Source of the DNA: Penelope pileata
Lineage: Eukaryota > Chordata > Aves > Galliformes > Cracidae
NCBI GenBank assembly: GCA_013396635.1
Contig: WBMW01005031.1
Span: 538,079-602,078 of the forward strand
Direction: 5' to 3'
DNA length: 64,000 bases
Position numbers and translations under genes: made by a program. The notes beneath the pieces are model-generated. The model ran no database searches. It saw only the letters and a program-made list of their open reading frames with translations, and had not been told where the DNA came from. Of this stretch, positions 1 through 9,884 are shown in pieces (positions within the stretch are counted from its first letter, which is position 1; each line of letters begins with the position of its first letter).

Positions 1-276
1 CATCTGAAATTAATGTTCTAAGTGATATGGCTCTGACTGCAATTTTGGCAGTGTCAGGGACAAGTCTCTGCTTACTGTGATGAGTTTTATGGGTTTCAAA
101 CAACATTACTTGTGGGATATTTGGGAAAACAGGGAATTACAAACTATCAAAAACATTTTTAAAGGAAAATTGTGTTTCCTTTCTCACTGCCTGCTATACA
201 GATTGCAGAGTCAAGACTCCTATTCCATTCAAGCTTCTTTAAGACTCTTTTTGGGGTCAGAGTCTAAGCACTTTAG
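1..276. other. Non-coding sequence upstream of CR1
   Basis: Single-copy-looking DNA without a recognisable gene or repeat. An 81-codon open frame crosses into the CR1 element and has no recognisable similarity, so I treat it as chance. Confidence 0.6.
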
Positions 277-1585
277 AAGGGCCAGAAGGAAGATCCAGGG
301 AACTACAGGCCAGTCAGCCTGACCTTGGTGCCAGGAAAAGTTATGGAACAGATCATCTTGAGTGAGATCACATGTCATGTGTGAGACAACAGGCCCAGAC
401 AGCATGGGTTTACAAAAGGCTGCTTGACCAACCTCATCTCCTTCTACGACTGGGTGACCCATCTGGTGGATGAGGGAAAGGCTGTTGATGTAGTCTGCCT
501 GGACTTTAGCAAAGCCTTTGGCACTGTCTCCCACAGTTTTCTCCCAGGGAAGCTGGCAGCCCATGGTGTGGATGGGTTCACATTTTGCTGGGTAAAAACT
601 GGCTGGAGGGCTGGGCCCAGAAAGTGGTGGTGAATGGAGTTATGTCCAGCTGGCATCCGGTCACAAGTGGTGTTCCCCAGGGGTCAGTATTGGAGCCTGT
701 CCTGTTTAACATTTTTCCTGATGATGAGGGGGATGAGTGCAACCTCAGCAAGTTTGCAGATGACACCAAGTTGAGAGGAACTGTCTATCTGCCTGAGGGT
801 AGGAAGGCCCTACAGAGAGATCTGGACAGGCTGGATCAATGGGCTGAGGCCAATGGGATGAGGTTCAACTCTGCTTGGGGCAGAGTGCCAGGAAGACTGT
901 GCAGAGGAAAAGGACCTGGGGGTGTTAGCTGATGAACATGAGCCAGCAGTGTGCCCAGGTGACCAAGAAGGCCAACAGCATCCTGGCCTGCATCAGAAAT
1001 AGTGCAGCCAGCAGGATCAGGGAGGTGATCATCTCCCTGTACTCAGCTCTGGTGAGGCCACACCTCGGGTTCTGTGTTCACTTTTGGGCCCCCCACTACA
1101 AGAAAGACATTGAAGCCCTGGAACATGTCCAGAGGAGAGCAACGAAGCTGGTGAGGGGTCTGGAGCACAAGTCTTATGAGGAGCAGCTGAGGGAACTGGG
1201 ATTGTTCAGTCTGAAGAAGAGGAGGCTCAGGAGAGACCTTCTTGTACTCTATAACTGTCTGAAAGGAGGTTGTGATGAGGAGGGTGTTGGCCTCTTCTCC
1301 CAGGTAGCTAGTGATAGGACCAGAGGGAATTGCCTCAAGTTGCACTCAGGGAGGTTCAGGTTGGATATTAGGAAAAACTTATTCTCTAAGAGAGTGGTCA
1401 GGCACTGGGACGGGCTTTCCATGGAGGTGCTGGAATCACCATCTTTGGAGGTGTTGAAGGTACGTCTGGATGTGGAACTGAGGGACATGGTTTAGAGGGT
1501 AATCTTGGTGGTAGGTGGACAGTTGAACTAGATAATCTCGGAGGTCTTTTCCAACCTTGATGATTCTATGATTCTATCCCATATT
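277..1585 (+). mobile_element. CR1 LINE retrotransposon, 5'-truncated
   Basis: Chicken-repeat-1 non-LTR retrotransposon, about 1.3 kb of an element whose full length is about 4.5 kb. It begins inside the ORF2 reverse-transcriptase region (NYRPVSL-like motif near 303-325) and runs to the 3' end, where CTTTTCCAACCTTGATG is followed by two copies of the ATTCTATG octamer (about 1562-1577). Truncation at the 5' end is the usual result of incomplete target-primed reverse transcription. The copy is old: it has frame breaks and an in-frame stop. Compared with my memory of the CR1 consensus it also lacks roughly 100 bases near 870-880, just after the MRFN motif. The octamer tail is the main reason for calling the window avian. 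Confidence 0.95.
289..1495 (+). pseudogene. CR1 ORF2 reverse transcriptase remnant (broken)
   Basis: Remnant of the CR1 ORF2 polyprotein (endonuclease plus reverse transcriptase); the endonuclease half is absent. Recognisable RT blocks in order are NYRPVSL (about 301-321), the LDFSKAF palm motif around 500-520, GVPQGSVL around 668-691, and the catalytic FADD box around 754-765, followed by the thumb and C-terminal part up to the stop at 1493-1495. A TGA interrupts the first frame near 382-384. The frame shifts near 590-630 and again near 870-930, so the protein is spread over three segments (424-633, 585-932, 932-1495). It cannot make an active enzyme. The last segment (187 codons) is the longest open frame in the window and is the CR1 ORF2 C-terminus, not a host gene. 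Confidence 0.9.
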
Positions 1586-4050
1586 CATCACTGATGACTG
1601 CAGCAGCTAAAGTGTGGCGTAGCTACTGAAAATGAGATTAATAAAAGTCAGTGGATGAATGGTGTGTATGTCACCCACAGCATCATCATCAAACCTTACA
1701 GGGTTCAAAAGGATGAAAGACAAGAAATCCTTTTGGATTTCCCATGGAGCTGATGGGTTACTGTTTGTGTTAGTTTGTCTCTTGTCTGTGTGTTTTCTTC
1801 CAGATTTGGTGATTTATTGGATTCAGTGTCAGACCTTGGAAGCTTTATTTTGTAGGCACAGGCACACAAGAATAGCAGATTTCCTTCAGATCTTTTAAGC
1901 TTGAGATCTTTTGATGTATCAGCTGTGTTTATTTGCTGGTGTTTTGCCATTGTTTTTTCCTCCACACAATCAGTGTCTGCTGTGTTTAGCTTACTCAGCA
2001 CTGCTGCCACTACAAAGTTGACTTAAATGTCTAGCACTCACACTGAAAAACTCAACTCCCCATCTGTCTGCTGGAACAGGCTTTCGTCTCTTGTTTGCTG
2101 GACACAAAAGGTACTACATAAAATACATGATGTGTTTTATCGTCTGTAGGTTCTTATCTTGGCCCCAACACTGCCATATCTGAATGCCTTCCACTACTGC
2201 CTTAAGCAAGGTGCTAATCTGAATCCTCTGTGTGAGGTTCAGTCATCCTCTCCATTTATATGCAGTACAGTGCTTTGTTTCAGGAAAGCTACATTTGCAT
2301 GTCAGGAGTATGCGCATGATGTGCTTCTACATCGTACTGCTGCTTTGGCTAATGAGTGTTCCTTCTTTTCCTTCAAAGCCCTTTCCATGTCGCAATGTGT
2401 AATGCAATGGGCAGGTTAGCAGTGCGAGGAAGGTCACTGCATGTCCCTAGTGAATATTGTTTACCCCTACCTTGATTTCAGAAGCATATGAAGCTCTTTG
2501 CACACTGAGCACACAGAGCCAGATGGGCAACAAAGCACTGACAGTGCACAAAAAGAACTGGGCAGTGGCTACAAATCAAGAAAAAGAGCCAAACATCTGT
2601 ATTTTTCATTTGTCTTATGAGATCAGCCCCACACTCATCTCCTCCAGGGTGCTAGGCCACAGAGCAGGCAGGAGGTGAGCAAGAGGAAAAGGGAGAACTA
2701 CAAAGCATGTGGGTAATGTAAGAAAACTCTTAATGGTTCACTGTTGTAGCTGCATCCCCGTTGCAAAAAGAAATGCTGTTAGCATGAACAATGCTTGAAC
2801 TAGAGTTCAGTGTGCTGCTACACTCAGACTGTTCAGTTTCATGCAAAACAGATGGGAACTAAGAGCAAAACTATGTATGAGCATGAATCAGCTCTCATAG
2901 AGGTGGTGGGGCCTCCAGGCAAAAGGTTGCAAAGAGCTGGGCAGCAATACAGCCAAAATGAAAATGAAGGGAAAAATCAAATCAAATAGACCTTTCAATT
3001 TTGACAAATTTTTGGGTCAAGTTGAATTTTTTGTTTGTTCCAAAAGAAATATTCATTTTTAAGCTATTTAACCCCCTTTTGATCCCTGTGCCCTTTTTGT
3101 TTTGCTGTTACTTCACATTACCCAAACGAAAAAGACTGGTTCAAAACAAAAGCTCGCAAAGTTTAAATTTGAAAAACATTGAAGCAAAGCATATCAGCTT
3201 TTCAGAAATTAAATTGTTCATTTTGAAAATGATGAAATGAGGATAATGCTTCTAAGAAACAGCTTCTGATTACATCTGCTAGGAGCATCAGTGCATGGGA
3301 CAGAAAATCTGTTTAACAATGCTGGTAGAAATGCATATGCCTCTATCCTCCTTTATTTTGGCTTGATTAGCATTGCTACGCTACTGTGCTGAGTCTTGGG
3401 CAGCTGTCTCACATCTTTGATGGTTCTGAGTCTAGGAAAAATGTTTCTTCCAGATGTTACATTTGGAGAATAGATGTGCTTACAAGGAAGATGCTAACCA
3501 GCAAACTTGTATTTTGTGAGATGATAGTGGTGTTGGACAACAATGCTTCATGGAAGCTGATCAAACATATGTCACACAACAAAAATTCCACATTAAAAAT
3601 AATAATTAAAACAAAACAGAAGTTTGCAAGGGCCTGCATCAAAGCATTAAGAAATCTCAGATTTTATTTGGGAAACCTTCATTCACTCCGCTTGTGCAAA
3701 TAAAAGAATCTTTACTAATATTGTGTAGACTTTTTTCTCCCAGAATTTCAGCACCACAGGACAAGCTGTGCTCTGTTAATGATCAGCTTGCCAAGATGTT
3801 GCATGATCCCCCACATTCAGTGAGTACGACATTCTTTGCTGTTGAGAAATAACTCAGAGCCAAGAAGTCTGACAGAAGACCGAATTCCAGCTGATCGGTA
3901 CAATGTGAGCCCCTGCGTAAGACAACGCATTCCCACCAACTCCGTGACACTTGCTCCAAGATTTCCCAGCTCCCCAGCTCTCGCTGAACGTGAGTCAGAC
4001 CTCGATCTGAGGGCAGAATATTAATTCATCTCTGCCTCAGTGTAGTATCT
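1586..4050. other. Non-coding stretch, no gene recognised
   Basis: AT-rich DNA with only short open frames on both strands. The part at about 2985-3240 is rich in TTTTGA/TCAAAA words and holds a 15-base near-palindrome (7-base arms TCATTTT and AAAATGA at 3218-3232). It may be a worn ancient repeat; see findings. Otherwise I see nothing in it. Confidence 0.55.
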
Positions 4051-4054
4051 GAAT

Positions 4055-4165
4055 ACTGCACAAACATTAATTAGTCAGACCATTAACTTCCATGAAATAT
4101 CTTCAGTGTGAAGATAGGTCATTACCCCGGTTTTACAGGTACAAGAATATTTCAAATAAAGCTTC
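4055..4165 (-). repeat. MIR-like SINE remnant, antisense
   Basis: The order of words matches the antisense 3' half of MIR/CORE-type tRNA-derived SINEs. CAAACATTAATTA at 4061-4073 is followed by GATAGGTCATTACCCC (4115-4130) and then TTTTACAGGT, the counterpart of the conserved 'ccccattttacagatg' block. The rest is heavily diverged. This would be a very old insertion shared across amniotes. It is recognised by eye from conserved words only. Confidence 0.5.
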
Positions 4166-4169
4166 CTCT

Positions 4170-5925
4170 CATTTTCATTAGAGTGAAACGTTCTACGTGA
4201 CTTAGGATAGTCAAAGCATAGTCCCTCGATTGACTTGTAAGAGCAAGAGCTCAGTTCTGCAGTGCTGACTGAAAACAATTGTGGCGATGGTGGGGACGTG
4301 GTGTCCTCACCTATTTTGAGTGTCTCCACAGATCCTGCCACCTCCTACCTCTGCCTCACATAGCTCTCTGGCTCTTCTCACTCATCTGTTTTCTCTACCA
4401 TCTGCACTTCAGCCTCCATGGGGTGCTCTCTCTGATGCCCTGCACCCAGTGCCCAGTTTGTCTCAGACATAGCCCCCATCTTGCAGCCTACTGCAGCCAT
4501 GATGAGGATGGATGAGATAACGCCCAGGGCTTAGGAATCACACAGAGCAATTATTACTGACTGTGTACCCACTTGTTTAAAAAGCAAAAAATATCAGAGC
4601 CTCAAGTCCTGAATGAGCAGAGAAATAGTATGGTGAGTGCAGAGCATAACAGTCCAGGTAAGCAAAATCTAATATTTATTGTATAGTAATAGTGTCCTGG
4701 AGAAAAGAGAGACGAGGTGGTTCCATGTACACCTGTCAGCAGCCTTCAGAGGATATGAGAAAAAAACAGAAAATGTCTTTTTTTGTTGAAGATCTTATAA
4801 GGCTGATTCTGAATAGAAATGCTGTCAGCAAGGCTGGAGATTAGCCTATAAAGATGTTTATGTGAAGGAAATAGAGGTTAACCCTTCCTGAGGATGTAGT
4901 GCTGAGGACTCCTGAGAAGGATGGACACCTCTTGGAGAATGAAAATGTACTGACCTACTGTTGCTGTGATAAGAAAGAAATAGGAAAGACAAATGAATTT
5001 CTCTAATTTCTCTGCAAGTGCTGTTCTGTCTTGGACAGAATCTTTTCTTATGCGTGTTTGGGTTAAATGCCTTTATTTCTTTTTGTTTCACGCTATGCAA
5101 ATGTTTGCCTTTATAACTCTGTACACACCGGCAGCATTTTTAAAAGATGATCTGTGGTAAAAATGGCATGATTCAAAGTTAAAGATGACAGCTTATCTGT
5201 CTGTCTGGAAATGCAGCGTACAGTCCTGCAAATATTTCCATTCTTGCTTGACACTTGTGAGCTGTCTTTGAATAACTTGCCCAGGGTTACCCAATAACAA
5301 TACTGCCAGAGCATAAGGAAGTTTTTCAAGTGCATTTGTAGGATTCTATTTGTCTGGAAAGAGCAGAATTCCACAGGGAATAACTTTCTAAAAAGCTTGC
5401 AGGAAAATATTCACAGTGAAAGATTTACTGCACATCCTCAGTATTTTTTCCTTAGGGCAAATCTCTATTTATGTAGGAATAAGACTGAGGCAGCAGCAGC
5501 AGTCACAGTAGTAGCTGTGTAGTGAGTAGCCAGAAGCTGACCGTTATTGCCATAATTCTGCCTGATCTTTAAACATACTTGAAATATTTAGAATTTTTCA
5601 TAAATTTTATTTGATCGTCTGTTCAAACACCAGCAGCACATAGCATCCAATTTATGATTTACCTTCTGTTTTTTATTAAATCACGAATCTTTCTCTGGGT
5701 ATGGGTTTACACACACAGCTCTGTGAATCTGCTGATGATCTAAGATACATGAGAGCTTGCAGAAGTGGAGGTTCTATTTTCTCATACAGTAAAAGACAGG
5801 AATTGCTATAACTGAGTAAAATGTAGCCCAAATCACTGGTCAATGTTCAAGTTTTGCAAGATTCTTCTTATTAGGAAGATGAATTGATGTGAGAAGTGAT
5901 ATAAATTCTCAGTGTTACCCTGTTT
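4170..5925. other. Non-coding stretch, no gene recognised
   Basis: No recognisable gene or repeat. Short open frames on both strands (up to about 88 codons) have no motif and look like chance. An isolated octamer ATGCAAAT occurs near 5095; single copies of this word are common in AT-rich DNA. Confidence 0.5.
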
Positions 5926-5927
5926 GT

Positions 5928-5958
5928 AAAAAAACAAAACAAAACAAAACAAAACAAA
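5928..5958 (+). repeat. (AAAAC)n simple repeat
   Basis: About five uninterrupted AAAAC units preceded by a short A-run. This is a microsatellite-type tract, and no retroelement body is recognisable on either side of it. Confidence 0.95.
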
Positions 5959-5959
5959 C

Positions 5960-8365
5960 ACATTGTAGAAATGAACAACATCATGAAATTCCTTTGCTCC
6001 TGAATCCTCAGGCTTGTCTTTCCAGGGAGTTCTGGGCTTGGGAAACGGTGTCCCATTTCTCATTCTGGTTATGGTGCAGTGACTTTCCTCCTCCAGTGCA
6101 AACATCCTGCAAATAAGGATTCCAAGTCATGCACCTGCAGCCAGGGAAATGGCCATGGTTACATGTCCTCATTCTGTGCATGCAGTTAAATGTGTCCGGG
6201 AGATGATTCTTTGTCTGTGACTGTTTCACTTCAGGGAAAGGCTTAATTGCTTGAATCTGAAAGATGTGCACGGCAAACTCATCAATTCCATGAGGTCTGT
6301 ACTCGTCTTTGGGTCAGCACCCTCGATGGCAGCCATTCAAATCTTTCCACATACCTATATGGCTAGAAACAAATTTCAGCGGCTGAATGAAGATAAATGA
6401 TCAGATCCATCTGGACTTCTGGAGTCAGCAAACCAGGACTGCAGAAACCATCATGCTGTCATATTTCTGGTAGTTACATATGCTTAGGGCAAAAACCACT
6501 GCCAGGACAACCCTTCCTATTGTAATGTTCCAGCTTCAGCACCTTGCAAACATTAGGAAAACAGAGGCAAAGGAGATTAAATACAAGGTAAAAGCATAGT
6601 CCCATGCTTGCCTCTAAAAGCCTCTGTCAAGATTTAAGGAACGGTTATCCTTCAGTTTATGATCATCCTTCCCCTGCTTCTTTCCATCCCACCAGCTGCA
6701 ACACCGTATTAACTCCGTGATGCTGTGACGGTTTAATTGAACCTCTTTCACTTTCCACCATTATCCTCACAGCATCACTCAGACTGTGAGGTGGTGGTGA
6801 AAGGTCTCTCTCCGTAGGGCCCTTGCTGTTGGATAAGAAATTGCAGCCAACTAGAACAACGAGGTCACAAAGTATGAATTCATGCTGTTAGGTCAAATTT
6901 CTGCAAAGGGATACAGTTGGGTCAATTTTTTTTCAGCAGATTTTAGGCCACATCAATTTTTTCTCTGCTCCATTCCTGGTCATATCTGCATCAATCTTTA
7001 CTAGGCTGGATTGAGTGTTATGTCTGCTACCACAGCTGGAATGATTGCATGGCAATGGCCTATTCAGATCAAATCTGTATTGCTGACTGACCCATCAGTG
7101 CGTAGATCTAGTGCCAATAATCATGAAATCATTATCAAAGCATTAGCTTTCCTTTATGAACCTGGAAACACATGGCATGAAGTGTGAAGATCTGTGTTTT
7201 GTGCTTCTGTACCTGAAGGATGCTGGGAATTCAAGAATCCCTCTGGATTTTCTTTTCTATTTACAATGCCTGAAGACCAGAAATGTGGATATGATCGAAT
7301 ATCCTGATAAAGGTAATCAGGATTACTTCCTAATCTATGCAGGTTACATACAGCAAGTTGCTGCTAGCCACTAGACCTGAAGTTAAGGGACCAGCCCATT
7401 TTGTTGATTTAGGTGATATTTTCTGATTCACTTACAGATTTGCCACTCTCACTGCTCTATGTCTGAGGCGCAATATGATTGCTCGTGTCCCTAAGGGCAA
7501 GGAAATACTCTTTGCTCTGTTAAGATTCTTCTACTTTTAATAACAGTCTCTGGAAGTCCCTCCCTTTGGGACATTTCCTTGTGCTGGCTCAGTGCAGCAG
7601 AAGCAGGCTGAGGCATGTTAGAGAAATTGTCCTGGCCAGCTGAGTTACAAAAACAGCTTCCTTGTAAAAATAATCTGATTTTATATTTCCATCTAGAAAA
7701 GGTCCCCATAATAATGTTTGTTATGTTTTCCTTTGATAGCACAGATTCATAACTATCTTTTCTTGTTTCTCCCTGCCTGTGTGACATTTCAGGCATTCAG
7801 CTTCTTTGTTAGAGGTGAAAACTGACATTTCACATGCTCTGCTGCAATCTATCCCTCTTTCTTTTGCAGAAGCGAGAAAGTAGTCAACTTGACAACTTTG
7901 TGTTTCTTGTGCTGCCCCATAGCTCCTTTAATTCAACAACTGCACTGACTAGGGCTTGCATGTGTTGTATTACTGGGATTTTTGTCTCCAAGAAGAGCTT
8001 TTGTTTGATTGACAGTTTGTCTTCTTTAACAATATGATTAAATGTTTGTTGGAGAGATTCAGAACAGACACTTTAGAGCCCCCAAAATTTAGTGGGACAC
8101 ATCTCCACTATTTTGGAGGGAGTAAGGGATTACCAAATATTCTCATTGTCACTCATGGCAATAAAAATGCTTGAGAGTTAAGATTCAGAGTGGGACTATG
8201 GGACTTCTATTTTCTGCTCTCGTCTTCAACCTGGGAGACAAAGACATCCAAATATCTCATCTTTTTGCACCTTGCAACCTACTGATCTCCAGTTGTGTGT
8301 TTACTTGGAGAAAATTTAGAGGAGCAGCGTTGCCAGAGGTGAAGGCGTTTAAAGATTCAAAGGAA
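5960..8365. other. Non-coding stretch with one imperfect hairpin
   Basis: No gene recognised. The only structure seen is an imperfect inverted repeat at 6741-6805, listed separately. Confidence 0.5.
6741..6805. other. Imperfect inverted repeat / potential RNA hairpin
   Basis: CCTCACAG (6765-6772) pairs with CTGTGAGG (6784-6791) across an 11-base loop. CCACCA (6755-6760) pairs with TGGTGG (6792-6797), TTTCA (6746-6750) with TGAAA (6798-6802), and ACC (6741-6743) with GGT (6803-6805). That makes 22 base pairs with bulges of 4, 4 and 2 bases, all on the left arm. The length is in the range of a microRNA precursor, but the one-sided bulges are unlike most of them. It may be a chance structure or an ancient repeat. 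Confidence 0.3.
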
Positions 8366-8369
8366 TCCT

Positions 8370-8470
8370 AATTTGTAGTGAGAAATAATACCTTTAATTA
8401 GACCTTTTAACATAGGTTGGACACACAGGCCAGCTTTGAGGTGCAAACTTGCTTCAGGAGAGGAAATTTA
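8370..8470 (-). repeat. Possible ancient sauropsid interspersed repeat
   Basis: The word order AATAATACCTTTAATTAGACC ... AGGTTGGA ... CCAGCTTTGAGG ... CTTGCTTCAGGAG resembles a repeat I remember from turtle and bird genomes (a block like 'taataccttttattggacc', then 'aagctttcgagc', then 'cttcttcagg'). I cannot name the family with certainty and the copy is very diverged. Strand is given relative to the version I know as 'cctgaagaag...'. Confidence 0.3.
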
Positions 8471-8474
8471 GATC

Positions 8475-9810
8475 TGTAAAAATGGGATTCACAGAAGGGA
8501 GTGGTTTGGCTGGGATATTGTCTACGTGTATCAGTGGGATATGGTACAACAAGTAAGCAAACTTTAGTTCTGTTCTTTTCAGGCATTTAAACCCAGTCTT
8601 TCTAGAACAGAGATGATAAGAGGATCTTTCATTGAAATCAGAATGTAAGGGTGCTGAGATCATGTGGGATTCCCAAATTCAAGTCCCCGCTTTGTCTAAA
8701 GGGTATCAGTCTGTATCATCTACTCCTTTGTGCACACCTGACAACTTCTGTTGCCCTGAGATTGTTGTGCAATGGACCTTTTATCAGTTTCTTCTTTTTA
8801 GCCTTTGTAGTTTACACAGGGTAGTCAAGCACAGATGGGGAAGCAGGTCTGCATGGCTTGCTGGTGAACATCCAGACTACTAGATTATAGACATTTTTGT
8901 CCTTTCATTTAGGAAACACCCTGAGATGGAGGTATCTGACATTGCTGGTTTTTCTGATCAACCTGGCTGTGAACAATACACTGTCTGTAAGTCAGCCTAC
9001 CATAGTTTTAATGTTATAGTGGCATGGATATCCCACCAATTCATATATTTGAACTAAAGATTATTTTTTTCTACGTGGATGATGCCTGAAGAAGTATTAT
9101 GTGTGCAACACCACCAGAAAACACAACAAAATTGTGGATGCAATAGCTAAACCTCTCTTTCACAATTTACTCTTTCTCATGTGAGACAGTTCAGTCCCAG
9201 AGCATCCAGGAGCAGAGCATGACTTGTGAGGAAGACAAATGGACTTCCCCTTCTAGTTCTATGTCACCAGCAGGTGTGGGCAGATCTGAGCAAGCAAGTT
9301 TTGCCTGATTAAATGAGAAAGAAAAACTTTGGCAAGTCACGAGTAAAGAGTCTTGAAAACTGGAATTCTTCTGGTTGCATGCAGGGAATTTTAAGTATAA
9401 ACAACACAGACTTTTTTCAGAGTTTTCCTAATTTAGGACTGCGCTGTGGAGCAGAATGCTAAGTGCTGAGCTGTGTTTATGGAGTTCAAGGCAAACAGGA
9501 GTCTCGATGGAAAGGAATGAGAATGGCTAATACAATTTGAAAACTGCTTACACAGAAATTAATGTTTTTTTTCTTGCCTGTTCCCTACTGCTGTTACCAA
9601 ATCCCAGAAAGGTACTTTCTAACAAAAAGGACTGCAATGCATTTCATATATGTTAACAGTATCCCAGGGGGCAGAGAAATGGTGCTGTGCTCTAAGTAAT
9701 AAGATACATATTGGAATGAAAAGAAGAGAGATCTAATTACTTAAGCAAACAGTTCAGTAGCTGGAAAATTCATCTGTCATCCAGCCCATCACTGAGCTCC
9801 GTCCCCCAGC
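8475..9810. other. Non-coding stretch, no gene recognised
   Basis: No gene or clear repeat. The word CCTGAAGAAG near 9086 followed by TGTGTGCAACACC weakly resembles the same family as the 8370-8470 remnant in the opposite orientation, but it is too short to call. Confidence 0.45.
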
Positions 9811-9814
9811 TGAG

Positions 9815-9880
9815 ATAAAGTTGCATATTTCTATTGACTTGAATGGAATAAATCTGGTTTATTTCAGTTGTTGATTTGGC
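9815..9880 (+). repeat. Possible ancient amniote repeat fragment
   Basis: CTATTGACTTGAATGG (about 9831-9846) followed by AATAAATCTGGTTTA resembles the common reptile/bird repeat block 'ccattgacttcaatggagttactcctgattta'. It is only a few dozen bases long and diverged, so this is a hint rather than a firm call. Confidence 0.3.
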
Positions 9881-9884
9881 CTTT

